A DNA stretch of 64,000 nt from Boseongicola sp. (lineage in GTDB: Bacteria > Pseudomonadota > Alphaproteobacteria > Rhodobacterales > Rhodobacteraceae), in NCBI GenBank assembly GCA_014075275.1, contig CP046179.1, positions 173,501 through 237,500 on the forward strand, given 5' to 3'. Of the stretch, positions 16,757 to 25,875 are shown in pieces. A model generated the notes under the pieces. It was not told where the DNA came from. It ran no database searches and saw nothing but the letters and a program-made list of their open reading frames with translations. The position numbers and the translations under genes were made by a program. Numbering within the stretch: the first letter of the stretch is position 1; each line of letters begins with the position of its first letter.

Positions 16757-17324
16757 TTAGCGCGGTTGCTCTAGCTGCATCATGTTGTAGGGCAATTTCT
16801 TTAACGACTTGTCTTGCTGAACTGAAAACCCTGCTTTGGTAAATAAGCTGCATGAGGCTTTGTTTTTTGGCCAGATACCGGCAAGAAATCTTCTGACGCC
16901 ACGGCGACTTTCTTTGGACTTCATGTCATTGAGTAGGGCCAAACCGATCCCGGATCGGCGATGACCGTGGTCAATTGAGATATCGGTGACAAAGACTGAG
17001 TGTGGCGAGAAAAATATCGAGTATCGGACATATATTAAATGTCCTACGACTTTGTCATTCCGTTCAGCGACCTGAAACAGCGACCTGAAACAACGTGCAG
17101 CTGTGCCACAAGAAATTTCTGAGGCGGAAATTGCTGTTCTTGAAGTTCTTGAGTGCATTGTCGATGAATGGTTCGCTTGTAAAATCGTCTTCTCGCGCAC
17201 GGTGTTCAGCATAGGTCCGATGGTGATTACTGCGGATGGCATCGAAGTCGGATTTCCTCGCCAGCCGGATTTGCAAGGTGGCACGCGAGTTGAGCATTGA
17301 TATCTCTGGGGCGAAATCTGCCAT
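16757..17324 (-). pseudogene. GNAT acetyltransferase gene broken by a 13-bp tandem duplication
   Basis: From ATG 17324 the frame reads LQIRLARKSDFDAIRSNHHR onward and stops soon after CTLFQVA. The continuation VAERNDKVVGHLIYVRYSIF, including the acetyl-CoA loop HGHRRSGIGLALL, lies in another frame. The cause is visible: a 13-base unit is repeated exactly at 17065-17077 and 17078-17090. Removing one copy restores one reading frame of about 180 residues with a complete GNAT fold. The gene is AT-richer than its neighbours. Confidence 0.75.
17065..17090. repeat. 13-bp tandem duplication inside the GNAT gene
   Basis: Two exact copies of CAGCGACCTGAAA stand side by side. Because 13 is not a multiple of three, the second copy shifts the frame of the acetyltransferase gene. 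The duplication is reversible by slippage, so the gene could switch back. Confidence 0.85.
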
Positions 17325-17417
17325 CTTGATACGATATTGATATCACGTGGCAAAAGTTTGGCGAAAGGGACACCGACGGTTGTGACGGTGAGGGTGCCGG
17401 GCGGGGGAATATGGAAC

Positions 17418-18020
17418 TCAGAGCAACGCCAAGTTATTGACAGATTTCCGCAATTCATCTGCGCTTGTGAAATGCACCGCTTGCCAACCGGCGTTGCGCG
17501 CGCCGTCGACGTTTTTGGGACTGTCGTCGATGAACAGGCAGTCGGCAGGGGTCAGGTTATTTCGGTCCGTTAGGACGTTATAGATTTGTGAGTCTGGTTT
17601 AATCAGCTTTTCGTGGGCCGAGACGACGACGTCTTCGAAAATGTCGTTTAGCTCTGGGTGGACTTGTTTGGCCATGGGCCAGGTATCGCCGCCCCAGTTG
17701 GTCAGTCCGAAAATCCGGTGGTTGGCAGATTTCAGATCATCCAGAACCTGCCAGGTGCCGGTGACCTTTTGTTGAATGGTGGCCGGGAAGCGGTCAAAGA
17801 ACTGATCAAGAACCGCCGCGTGGTGCGGCCATTGGTTTTGGATCACGGCGACCGCGTCGGCGCGGCTGCGGCCCCGATCTTGTTCCAAGTTCCAGTCGAA
17901 AAAGCCGACTTCAGCGAACATGGCATCAATGGCGGCGTCATCTGCAAAGTGGTCTCGGAAGGCAGCGTGTGGATCCCAGGCGATAAGGACGTTGCCGATG
18001 TCAAAGACGATATTGGTCAA
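17418..18020 (-). CDS. HAD-superfamily hydrolase (subclass IA)
   Basis: The 200-residue protein has motif I FDIGNVLIAWD at the N-terminus, motif II FGLTNWGG near 108 and the final motif CLFIDDSPKNVDGARNAG near 165. Motif I keeps the first nucleophilic Asp; the position two residues later is Gly-Asn in place of the usual Asp-x-Asp, as in some FMN- or epoxide-hydrolase-like HADs. I chose TTG 18020 because GGAGG lies 8 bases before it; an in-frame GTG at 18047 is less well supported. The substrate is unknown. Confidence 0.8.
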   Translation of the reverse strand: MTNIVFDIGNVLIAWDPHAAFRDHFADDAAIDAMFAEVGFFDWNLEQDRGRSRADAVAVIQNQWPHHAAVLDQFFDRFPATIQQKVTGTWQVLDDLKSANHRIFGLTNWGGDTWPMAKQVHPELNDIFEDVVVSAHEKLIKPDSQIYNVLTDRNNLTPADCLFIDDSPKNVDGARNAGWQAVHFTSADELRKSVNNLALL

Positions 18021-18169
18021 GGAGTGTGCCTCCGGTTTTGGGGGCACCGTAGTGTTGGTTTGGCGAGCGGGCTAGGGGGATTGTTTGGGAGCGGTTCTTC
18101 AAGGGGTGTGTGATCAGTTGCTGTGGGCGTGTCATATTCATTGGCTGTATTTGATCCATAGGCTGCTTT

Positions 18170-19027
18170 CTAGGCGCGGGCCAGAAACGCCTTTCGGATG
18201 GCTGCCTTCATAGCAAGCTGTGGCCCGGATTCCTGTGGTTCACTCGATGCCATAACCAATTTGGAGGCAGGCGTGCCTTTGAATCCAAGCCTTTCGTTTT
18301 CAATCGACAGACCTGAATGCAGCGAGGAACGGGCCAGAAGCCCCACTGCGATCCCTGCTTCGACCGCTGCAATGACCCCTGAAACGCTTTGGCTGGAATA
18401 GACGATGTTGTATGGCTTTCCACGAGCTTTCAGAGACCTGATTGCAGCGTCTCGCCACCAGCAAGCGTGATCGAACAAAGCCACCGGTAGCTTTTCGGTG
18501 GCCGAGAAACTTCGATGTGCCGACGAAACCCAGCAGGTCGGGTCCTCAAACAGCACTTCTTCATGCTTGGATGGGCGTTCCACCTCATAAACCGCCAGGT
18601 CCAGAACTCGCTTTTGAAGTGCATCCGGAAATTCCGCGCTAAGAGCGCAGGTCACCTCCAATTCGACTTTTGGATACTGACGGGTGAAGGCCGCGATGAT
18701 TTCGGCCAGCTTGGCACGGCCATGGTCATCCGGAATGCCAAAACGGAGTTTGCCCGTTACGGCGTCCTGGGAAATGTCCCTTAGTACTGCGTCGAGTCGA
18801 GCTGTCACTTCTTGAGCGACTGGCAACAGTTGACGGCCGGTGTCGCTCAGAATGACACCACGCCCGTGCCGCTCGAAAACAGATTGGCCAATGATGGTTT
18901 CGAGACGCTTTATTTGGAGACTGGTAGCTGATTGGGACCGGAAAATGCGCGCAGAACCGTCTGTGACGCTTCCTGCTTCAGCTACTGCGACGAAGGTGCG
19001 CAGCAAATCGCTATCCAGATCATTCAT
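18170..19027 (-). CDS. LysR-family transcriptional regulator
   Basis: The 285-residue protein opens with an N-terminal winged helix (LLRTFVAVAEAGSVTDGSAR), then FRSQSATSLQIKRLE. The LysR substrate-binding domain follows (LRFGIPDDH and ISVGLLA-like GIAVGLLARSS). It is divergent from a permease gene at 19113, with an inverted repeat between them, so it probably regulates that gene. A TTG three codons upstream plus one (19039) is an alternative start; no strong ribosome site separates them. Confidence 0.9.
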   Translation of the reverse strand: MNDLDSDLLRTFVAVAEAGSVTDGSARIFRSQSATSLQIKRLETIIGQSVFERHGRGVILSDTGRQLLPVAQEVTARLDAVLRDISQDAVTGKLRFGIPDDHGRAKLAEIIAAFTRQYPKVELEVTCALSAEFPDALQKRVLDLAVYEVERPSKHEEVLFEDPTCWVSSAHRSFSATEKLPVALFDHACWWRDAAIRSLKARGKPYNIVYSSQSVSGVIAAVEAGIAVGLLARSSLHSGLSIENERLGFKGTPASKLVMASSEPQESGPQLAMKAAIRKAFLARA

Positions 19028-19049
19028 TTGTTTTATCAATATCTGATAT

Positions 19050-19066
19050 TGAAACTATTCGTTTCA
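19050..19066. promoter_or_regulatory. Inverted repeat between LysR gene and permease, probable LysR operator
   Basis: TGAAAC at 19050-19055 and GTTTCA at 19061-19066 are perfect inverted copies around TATTC, giving a T-N11-A pattern characteristic of LysR-type binding sites. It lies 23 bases upstream of the LysR start and 47 upstream of the permease start. Confidence 0.6.
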
Positions 19067-19112
19067 CATATGCCTTTCCAGATACTATTTTTCAAGCTCA
19101 AAGGAGTGTCCG

Positions 19113-20135
19113 ATGTCCGATCAGCAAGTAACACGACAAAAACTCCACTGGAGTTCAATGGTATGGGGTGCGAGCATTCTGCTGGTGGCAGTTGTCGGTC
19201 TTGCTTGGCCGGAACATGCTGTAAATGTTGCTGGATTTGTCCTTTGGGGTTTGATTGTTGTCGCCCCTATCGTCATTCCGGGCATCCTTCTTGCGGCGTG
19301 GATAATTGCCAGCGGTGCTGACACGCATATCGCGGGTGCATTTGAGGGCCGGACGCTGCGAACGGTGGTGGCCGCGTCGCTGATCGGGGCCGTCACGCCG
19401 GTCTGTGGTGTAACTGTGTTGCCCCTAATGGCCGGACTGCTTGCGGCGGGTGTGCCGCTTGCTCCGATCATGGCGTTCTGGTTGTCTTCTCCGATCACTG
19501 ACCCGGCGATGCTCGCGACAACTGCCGCAACACTTGGGTTGAGCTTTGCAATCGGCAAAACGCTCGCAGCATTCGGGTTGGGTCTCTTTGGCGGCACAAT
19601 CGCCAGTCTGTTCGCCAAGACGCCTTGGGCCTTGAACGCACTTCGCGACAACGGCCTGACTCGCCAGTTAAGTTCCGCACGATGTGGTGAAGGTCAGGTT
19701 TTCGACCCGTGGGTTTGGAAAACCGAAGCGCGCCGGCAGGCCTTTGGTAAACAATTCGGAGCAACAACGCGTTTGATCCTGATTTGTCTGATCCCTGCCT
19801 TCGCCGCTGAGTATGCTTTGAACGCTGCGCTGACACCAGGTGCGCTTGCAGCTTATGTCGGCGAGGATCAATGGTGGGCGATACCCGCTGCCGTCATTGT
19901 CGGCGCCCCGGCCTATATCGACGGATATGCCGCTCTGCCTTTAACGCGGGCATTGATTGAAAATGGTATGTCCAAAGGTGCGGCTATGGCCTTTTTAGTT
20001 TCGGGTGGAGTGGTCAGCATTTGGGGCGCGATGGCCATTGCCCCTGTACTCAAGCTGAAGCCGTTTCTGCTGTATCTATTGTTTGCTGTCGTGGGGTCAC
20101 TTGCGGCGGGATACGCTTTTGAGTGGGTCGTCTAG
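19113..20135 (+). CDS. Permease of the UPF0718/ArsP-like family
   Basis: The 340-residue protein has about eight hydrophobic spans. The conserved core segments TPVCGVTVLPLMAGLLAAG and FWLSSPITDPAM recur in the second half as GAPAYIDGYAALPL and FLVSGGVVSIWG. This repeated layout and the TPVCG cysteine mark the DUF318/UPF0718 permease family, some of whose members (ArsP) export organoarsenicals. The substrate is not known here. AAAGGAG lies before the ATG. It is probably regulated by the divergent LysR protein. Confidence 0.75.
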   Translation: MSDQQVTRQKLHWSSMVWGASILLVAVVGLAWPEHAVNVAGFVLWGLIVVAPIVIPGILLAAWIIASGADTHIAGAFEGRTLRTVVAASLIGAVTPVCGVTVLPLMAGLLAAGVPLAPIMAFWLSSPITDPAMLATTAATLGLSFAIGKTLAAFGLGLFGGTIASLFAKTPWALNALRDNGLTRQLSSARCGEGQVFDPWVWKTEARRQAFGKQFGATTRLILICLIPAFAAEYALNAALTPGALAAYVGEDQWWAIPAAVIVGAPAYIDGYAALPLTRALIENGMSKGAAMAFLVSGGVVSIWGAMAIAPVLKLKPFLLYLLFAVVGSLAAGYAFEWVV

Positions 20136-20558
20136 ATATGGGTGTGCGAACGACGGCAGAAATAGAATAACAGCTACCTTGTCCCGCGTTGCTGCAACCG
20201 AACCAGTCCACGGCAGAAGTCTGCGTTATTTCCGGTTCTTGCGGATATTGGAGGACAAACAAACGACGGCTTTGCAGAGATAGCACTGTCGGCATTTTCC
20301 GGCCTCGGTGCGGTTGCACAACTGCTCACCATTCGTCCTGGTTATCCAGTGCCGCTACGCATTCGGATTGGCATGGGAGAGGCTCAAATTCTTGTCAGGT
20401 CAGTGACTGGCCAAGCCAACCTTTCGGATATGACAACGGCAATGGTGCTTGCGCGATACCTTCTGTGATCCGGGGAAAGCCGATCTTGGCGTAGAAATTG
20501 ATGACCCCATAGGCGGGACTTTTGGCTTGAATGGCGTTTGTTGAGGACGAGGTGGTAT
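20136..20558. other. Intergenic stretch after the permease; possible gene remnant
   Basis: On the plus strand a frame without a proper start runs from about 20166 to a stop at about 20468. It reads QLLTIRPGYPVPLRIRIGMG, with the Gly-rich feel of a nucleotide-cyclase or SatD-like strand. There is no ribosome site, and length and composition are not decisive. I call it only a possible decayed gene. Nothing else is seen in these 420 bases. Confidence 0.3.
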
Positions 20559-20942
20559 TTATATCCGCGTTGATCGCCATTCTGCGGCCATCAGCAGTGC
20601 CAGCGGGGCAACGCTTGGGACGGTTTGCACAAACAAAATCCTTGGCGATGCGGTGACGGCACCGACAATGCCGGCGACGGCTACAAAAAGCAGAAAACAT
20701 ACGGCAACTTTCAGTTGCCATTGTCTATCCCCGATGAGCAGCGACCAAATCAGACCGACAGCAAGAAAACCGTTATAGACACCCTGGTTCAGAGCCAGTG
20801 CGCCGGTCTGGCTGAACAATTCTTTTGGAAAGTCCGGGAAGACTGCTGGCCCGCGGGATTCCCATGCGAACATTTCGAAATAGGCTATGTAAAAATGGAG
20901 CGCAGCGATAACCGCTACCAAAATCAGTCCGTATGCACGCAT
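20559..20942 (-). CDS. DUF1304 family membrane protein
   Basis: The 127-residue protein has four predicted membrane spans and the pattern HFYIAYFEMFAW near the first span, then LALNQGVYNGFLAVGLIW. These are hallmarks of the DUF1304 family of small integral membrane proteins of unknown function. AAGGA precedes ATG 20942. It is monocistronic and divergent from the aldo/keto reductase gene. Confidence 0.85.
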   Translation of the reverse strand: MRAYGLILVAVIAALHFYIAYFEMFAWESRGPAVFPDFPKELFSQTGALALNQGVYNGFLAVGLIWSLLIGDRQWQLKVAVCFLLFVAVAGIVGAVTASPRILFVQTVPSVAPLALLMAAEWRSTRI

Positions 20943-21079
20943 ATCAATTCCTTTGGTGGACAAGGTTATCGAAGTCTGAATTGGCGTTCAATCTTGTGCC
21001 AAGAATCTGGTTCTATTTCGTTTCTTTTAGATCGTCCCATCCCGTTGACATTTCCACACCCCGCGCGGAAGTTGCGGCC

Positions 21080-22135
21080 ATGATCAGACCAGCCTCAACC
21101 CCCCGCTATACACCCGCTGACACACGCTATGACACGATGGAGTATCGCCGCTGTGGGCGGTCGGGGGTGAAGATGCCCGCGATCTCGCTGGGGCTTTGGC
21201 ATAATTTCGGTGGCGACACGCCGCATGAGCTGAAGCGTGACTTGTGCAGGGCGGCGTTTGACAACGGGATCACGCATTTTGATCTGGCCAATAACTATGG
21301 ACCGCCTCCGGGAAGTGCCGAAGAGGCTTTTGGCGAGATTCTGGCGACAGATTTTGCGGGCTATCGGGACGAGCTGATTATTTCGTCCAAGGCAGGCTAC
21401 GACATGTGGCCGGGGCCTTATGGGGAATGGGGCAGCCGGAAGTATCTGATTTCGTCCTGTGATCAGTCGTTGAAGCGGATGGGGTTGGAGTATGTTGATA
21501 TCTTCTATTCGCATCGGTTTGATCCAGAGACTCCGCTGGAAGAGACTATGGGCGCGTTGGATCACATCGTGCGGTCGGGGCGGGCGCTGTATGCGGGGAT
21601 CAGTTCATACAACACCGAACGGACGCGGGAAGCCGTGGCGATTTTGAAGGACCTGGGCACCCCCTGCCTGATCCATCAGCCGTCTTACAATATGCTGAAC
21701 CGATGGGTCGAGCGGGACGGGTTACTGGATGCGCTGGAGGATGTGGGCGTTGGGTCGATCGCGTTTACGCCTTTGGCGCAGGGGATGCTGACAGGGAAAT
21801 ATCTTGGGGGTGTACCGGAGGGAAGTCGGGCGACGCAAGGAAAGTCGTTGAACCCTGATTTGTTGGGCGATGAGGCGATTAAGCGGTTGAATGGTTTGAA
21901 TGATATCGCGCGAGAGCGGGGGCAAACACTGGCGCAGATGGCGCTGGCCTGGGTTCTGCGCGAAGGGAGAGTCACCACGGCGTTGATCGGGGCGTCGAAG
22001 GTGCGTCAGATCGAGGATTGTGTGGGCGCGGTGGCGTCGTTGGAATTCAGCGCGTCCGAGTTGGCCGCGATTGATGAATTGGCGAAAGAGCCAGACGGAT
22101 TGAATTTGTGGTCGCGGTCGTCTGAGGGCGTTTGA
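21080..22135 (+). CDS. gpr: L-glyceraldehyde 3-phosphate reductase (YghZ-type aldo/keto reductase)
   Basis: The 351-residue protein has the signature stretches of the YghZ/Gpr group: SLGLWHNFG, THFDLANNYGPPPGSAEE, KAGYDMWPGPYG and NLWS near the end. Catalytic residues Asp68, Tyr73, Lys104 and His145 are present. The family reduces L-glyceraldehyde 3-phosphate and methylglyoxal with NADPH, detoxifying glycolytic by-products. The start at 21080 gives the usual N-terminus; the frame upstream is non-homologous. The M23 lipoprotein gene is coupled to its stop. Confidence 0.9.
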   Translation: MIRPASTPRYTPADTRYDTMEYRRCGRSGVKMPAISLGLWHNFGGDTPHELKRDLCRAAFDNGITHFDLANNYGPPPGSAEEAFGEILATDFAGYRDELIISSKAGYDMWPGPYGEWGSRKYLISSCDQSLKRMGLEYVDIFYSHRFDPETPLEETMGALDHIVRSGRALYAGISSYNTERTREAVAILKDLGTPCLIHQPSYNMLNRWVERDGLLDALEDVGVGSIAFTPLAQGMLTGKYLGGVPEGSRATQGKSLNPDLLGDEAIKRLNGLNDIARERGQTLAQMALAWVLREGRVTTALIGASKVRQIEDCVGAVASLEFSASELAAIDELAKEPDGLNLWSRSSEGV

Positions 22136-22734
22136 TGCGATTGGTTGGCATCGGCCTTTTGGTGACGGTGCTGACGGGGTGCTCTGTGGAACGATACGGG
22201 GATGCGACAGCGTATCGCCCGGACTCGCCCGATATTATTGAAGTACAGGTGCCCGAGAATGCTCTGTTCATCTCGCAGCAGTATTTTCGAGGACCGAACG
22301 AGGACAATTTTCAGCACAACGGCATGGACGTCTGGGGCACCCCCAAGACGCCAATATTGGCCGCTGCCGACGGAGTGGTGGTCGAGTCGCGACACGAGCC
22401 CCTTTATGGGCACCGGGTGCGGATCAATCATGGCGCCGATGCCAATGGGCAGCACTTTGACACCCAGTATTTCCATTTGACGCGGCGTTCGGTGGAAGTT
22501 GGTCAGAAGGTCAAGCGCGGCGATGTTCTGGGGACGATGGGATCAACCGGGCTTTTGGGGTCGGCGGTGCACCTGCATTTCGAAGTGCTGGTCGGGCGCG
22601 AGGGCCGGCGGATGCGCCCGAGGGATCCGCACTATTTCTGGCTGGCCGGGAAGGGCATAGTGACCTGCTTTGAAGACGGTGCGCGATACCCGATAGGTCC
22701 GCCGCGCTTTACCTATCCGGTTAAGTGTCGGTGA
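22135..22734 (+). CDS. M23-family peptidase-like lipoprotein
   Basis: The 199-residue lipoprotein has a signal ending VLTGC (Cys16). A LytM/M23 domain carries the zinc ligands His61 and Asp65 in HNGMD, His146 and His148 in HLHFE, and the active-site His114. It is probably a cell-wall endopeptidase or a regulator of amidases in the periplasm. The ATG at 22135 overlaps the last base of the gpr stop, so translation is coupled although the functions look unrelated. Confidence 0.85.
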   Translation: MRLVGIGLLVTVLTGCSVERYGDATAYRPDSPDIIEVQVPENALFISQQYFRGPNEDNFQHNGMDVWGTPKTPILAAADGVVVESRHEPLYGHRVRINHGADANGQHFDTQYFHLTRRSVEVGQKVKRGDVLGTMGSTGLLGSAVHLHFEVLVGREGRRMRPRDPHYFWLAGKGIVTCFEDGARYPIGPPRFTYPVKCR

Positions 22735-22739
22735 AATCT

Positions 22740-23279
22740 CTATCTTAAGATATTCAGAAGTTTGTCAATCACCGAACGGTCTTCCAGTTCCAACAGATTT
22801 TCATCGCGAATTCGCTTTTTGAGCGAAGGAGCCACGCGCATGCCTGCACGAGCACCGACCTTTTCGCCCAATGTAAATGAGGTCTGCATGAGCGCGGGGG
22901 TTTTCTTAAGGAATGATTGGCCGGTTTCACTCTTGTAGAAAGTTGCGATGTCCGAAAGTTCCTTTGGTGTGAACGTATCCAGATAAAGCTGCGCACCTTC
23001 TTCTCGCATGCCCAGTGTGAATTCGTCGACGAATTCACCCATGAAGAGATCAAAGAACGCTTCGGGTTTTTTGAGGATCACCCCGTTATTGCGCAGATCA
23101 TTTTGAATTGCGGATAAGATCAATGGGCGCTGCGCGATGAGCGCGCCTTCGAACATTTCCTTTGTAAGCGTCTGTTGGGCAATGTAATTTGCATCGGTTT
23201 GCGGTGACGCAATGGCATGTGTAGCTGAGTTGAACACCATGGCGGCGATAAATAAGGTTCTGGCAAGAATGGATGTCAT
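22740..23279 (-). CDS. DUF2059 family periplasmic protein
   Basis: The 179-residue protein has a signal peptide ending near THAIA. The C-terminal half (EELSD-like ELSDIATFYKSETGQSFLKK, then TPALMQTS) is the DUF2059 helical motif. The function is unknown. AGGA precedes ATG 23279. It is transcribed towards the M23 gene and nearly abuts it. Confidence 0.8.
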   Translation of the reverse strand: MTSILARTLFIAAMVFNSATHAIASPQTDANYIAQQTLTKEMFEGALIAQRPLILSAIQNDLRNNGVILKKPEAFFDLFMGEFVDEFTLGMREEGAQLYLDTFTPKELSDIATFYKSETGQSFLKKTPALMQTSFTLGEKVGARAGMRVAPSLKKRIRDENLLELEDRSVIDKLLNILR

Positions 23280-23491
23280 GAAATTCGGTCCTAAATGAAG
23301 TTCGGCAAAGCTGAATGAATGCAATAAACTGCTAACAATGCCATTCATGCCACTGGAATTCGGCGGAATTAGGTCGAAGTTGCAAACAGCAAATCCACTG
23401 GCGTGGCCCGAAATCAATCAGCACGATTTCAGTTGACGGCAAGAAAGGCACGCAGCGGCTGGATTTGCCGTTGCAAGCTGCAGGGCAGGAC

Positions 23492-24259
23492 CTATCGGGC
23501 CTTTTCCTGCTCCAGTCGCTTTTTGGCGATGTCTTCGTTTCGGTCGGCCTTGATCTGGTCAGACAGACAGCTGCGGACATAGTCCAGGTGGGCCTCGATG
23601 GTTTGTCGTGCAGCTTTGGCATCGCGGGCTTGAAGTGCGCTGTTGATGGCACCGTGTTGGTTCAGCAATTCGTCGCGGGTGGCGCGCTGGCGGAACATGA
23701 TCTGGCGGTTGTAGAATACGCCTTCACGTAAAAGGTCATACATCGAGCGCATCATATGCAGCATGACGACGTTATGGCTGGCCTCAAGTATGGCGAGGTG
23801 AAACTCGGCGTCGATATTAGCTTCGTCCGAGGGATCTCGCTTTTTGTGGGCGGCCTGCATGCGTTCGAAAACCGAATTGATGACTTGCAAGTCAGTGTCT
23901 GAGCCGAGGCGTGCCGCGCGTTCGGCGGCGAGGCCTTCCATATCGCGGCGGAAGTCGAGGTAGTCGAAGACCGCTTCGTCGTGGGAGGCGAATAGCCGGG
24001 TCAAGGCGGGTGAGAAGGCAGACCCCAGGACATCGGCAACGTAGATGCCCGAATTGGCCTTGGTCGTCAGAAGGCCGCTGTTTTGCAGTTCGGACACCGC
24101 TTCGCGCAAAGATGGGCGCGAGACACCAAGCCGTTCTGAAAGTTCGCGTTCCGAGGGCAAACGCTCGCCCGGGCCGAGGATGCCACGCAGGATCAAAAGC
24201 TCGATCTGGCGTACGACAGAGTGAGACAGTTTTTCCGGGTTGATGCGTTCAAAAGGCAT
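23492..24259 (-). CDS. FadR/PdhR-type GntR-family regulator
   Basis: The 255-residue protein has a GntR winged helix with GERLPSERELSERLGVSRPS, then LREAVSELQNSGLLTTK. An FCD ligand-binding domain follows, with metal-binding histidines in AEFHLAILEASHN and AHLDYV near the end. It probably represses genes for organic-acid use, but no target gene is adjacent. GGAGG lies 12 bases before ATG 24259; a longer upstream frame is probably not translated. Confidence 0.85.
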   Translation of the reverse strand: MPFERINPEKLSHSVVRQIELLILRGILGPGERLPSERELSERLGVSRPSLREAVSELQNSGLLTTKANSGIYVADVLGSAFSPALTRLFASHDEAVFDYLDFRRDMEGLAAERAARLGSDTDLQVINSVFERMQAAHKKRDPSDEANIDAEFHLAILEASHNVVMLHMMRSMYDLLREGVFYNRQIMFRQRATRDELLNQHGAINSALQARDAKAARQTIEAHLDYVRSCLSDQIKADRNEDIAKKRLEQEKAR

Positions 24260-24421
24260 GGTGGGCGCGAACCTCCGTTCTAGAAGGAGTTTACGGCGCA
24301 CGGTGGGGCGGGACAACTGGAAAGGTTTTTTGACCAATGCCGGATTTCCACACGAAATCCGGAAGCGCTGCCAAGCCAGCGCGTCTTCGACGAGTTCAGA
24401 GGCTAGGTCTGGCTTTTGGTA

Positions 24422-25255
24422 TCAGGCGGCGGCGGAGGCGGCACTCTGCGGCTGGTGGCTGACAAGCGCGGCGCTGTAGGTCGGATCATTGGCGGCGCGG
24501 TGGAGAGTTGCGGCCAGAAGCCCTTCTTTGCTGCCGCAGTCAAAACGACGTCCAGCGAACTGGAACCCGGCCAGGCCATATTTTGCCTGATCGGCAATAG
24601 CGTCGGTCAGTTGGATTTCGCCGCTTGCATCTGGTTCCTGGGCCGCAATGGCATCAAAGATTGACGGGTCGAGGATGTAGCGACCGACAACCGCCTGATC
24701 GGATGGGGCGGTGTCAGATGCAGGTTTTTCGATCACTGAACTGGCGGGCAGGATCGGGCCGTTGGTGCTGGTGATATCCAGTATTCCATAGCGCGACACG
24801 TGTTCACCCGGCACGGTCATGCTGGCGACGAGGTGGTGGGCGCTGGTGCTTTCGTAGGCCGCGACCATTTCAGAAAGGCAGCCGGGGCCATCGACAATAA
24901 GGTCGTCGGGCAAAAGCACCGCGACCGGTCCGGGTAGAACATGAGGTTGCGCAACCAGGATCGCATGCCCAAGGCCGAGTGGTTTCAGTTGTTCGGTAAA
25001 GATCAAATCCGGAGCGGTCATAAGTGCCGCATGGTCCGGCGCACTGATGACATGGTGGTGGATTGCCGTTTTTTGGGGCGACGTCACAAAAATCAGACGT
25101 TCGATACCCGCATCTATGGCTTCTTCAATCGCGAAATCGATGAGGGGTTTGTCGAGAACTGGCAGAAGTTCTTTGGGAACGGCGCGGGTGGCAGGCAGCA
25201 TTCTGGTGCCTTTGCCAGCAACGGGAAAGATGGCGGTGCGTATCATTGGGGTCAA
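24422..25255 (-). CDS. galU: UTP-glucose-1-phosphate uridylyltransferase
   Basis: The 277-residue nucleotidyltransferase has FPVAGKGTRMLPATRAVPKE near the N-terminus and KPLIDFAIEEAIDAG, both diagnostic of GalU. PDDLIV and a C-terminal FAGRRFDCGSKEG are also present. It makes UDP-glucose for polysaccharide and lipopolysaccharide synthesis. A TTG at 25255 with GAGG 7 bases upstream looks the better start; an in-frame ATG lies three codons later at 25246. It is a little shorter than E. coli GalU, as is usual in alphaproteobacteria. Confidence 0.92.
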   Translation of the reverse strand: MTPMIRTAIFPVAGKGTRMLPATRAVPKELLPVLDKPLIDFAIEEAIDAGIERLIFVTSPQKTAIHHHVISAPDHAALMTAPDLIFTEQLKPLGLGHAILVAQPHVLPGPVAVLLPDDLIVDGPGCLSEMVAAYESTSAHHLVASMTVPGEHVSRYGILDITSTNGPILPASSVIEKPASDTAPSDQAVVGRYILDPSIFDAIAAQEPDASGEIQLTDAIADQAKYGLAGFQFAGRRFDCGSKEGLLAATLHRAANDPTYSAALVSHQPQSAASAAA

Positions 25256-25373
25256 CGGTGGCCTCGCTGAATATGACTATGCCATATCGGTATCTGCGAT
25301 GTGCAAACCATTCGTTAACAGAGGTTATGAAAGTCCTGAGAATTCGGGCGCGTTGGTTACGAAAGAGTAAACA

Positions 25374-25391
25374 GAGCGCCAGACGACGCTC
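25374..25391 (-). terminator. Possible terminator after the CPYC membrane protein gene
   Basis: GAGCG and CGCTC form a short stem (25374-25378 with 25387-25391), followed on the minus strand by TGTTTACT. It lies about 17 bases past the stop of the gene at 25408. The stem is short, so this is tentative. Confidence 0.35.
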
Positions 25392-25407
25392 CGTTTTGCC
25401 CTTGTTT

Positions 25408-25818
25408 TCAAGCGGCCGTGGATTTTGATGCGTCGCCAAACGCCGATTTCATGAACTCGTCTTTCATTAAATGGGCTTTCATCGCAGGCAGACCCAGGGC
25501 TTTCAGGGCGATGGTGCCGGCAAGGATCAGTGTGGCGGTGGCCAGCGCATCCAAGAACCACCCCGTCGGTGTGGCGAGCGGGCCGAGGTAAGGGGGCAGG
25601 GCCGACAAAGATTGATTTGTCCAAAGTCCAGTCAGGGCATGAAGTGCCAAGGCGATCCAGAACCCTGCACAATAGGGGCAGCGCCATTGTTCATAGAGCG
25701 TTTGAAGGGGGCGCGGCAGACTGGCGATAAACGTGTTGAACCAGGTTCCCCATTCGGGGAGTTTTTCCCAGATAAGGACATGGATTGCGGTGCCGATAAG
25801 GGCGAGTTCGAGGGTCAT
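25408..25818 (-). CDS. Small membrane protein with CPYC motif
   Basis: The 136-residue protein has hydrophobic segments at about 1-17, 50-68 and 88-110. A CPYC pair (WRCPYCAGFWIAL) stands at the start of the second span, reminiscent of DUF1360-type membrane proteins. The motif may be redox-active or structural. AAGGAT precedes ATG 25818. No specific function can be given. Confidence 0.6.
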   Translation of the reverse strand: MTLELALIGTAIHVLIWEKLPEWGTWFNTFIASLPRPLQTLYEQWRCPYCAGFWIALALHALTGLWTNQSLSALPPYLGPLATPTGWFLDALATATLILAGTIALKALGLPAMKAHLMKDEFMKSAFGDASKSTAA

Positions 25819-25875
25819 GATAGTATCCTTTATGTTTGTTTGGAAGACTTACTAGATTGGGTAAATGCGAAGCTG

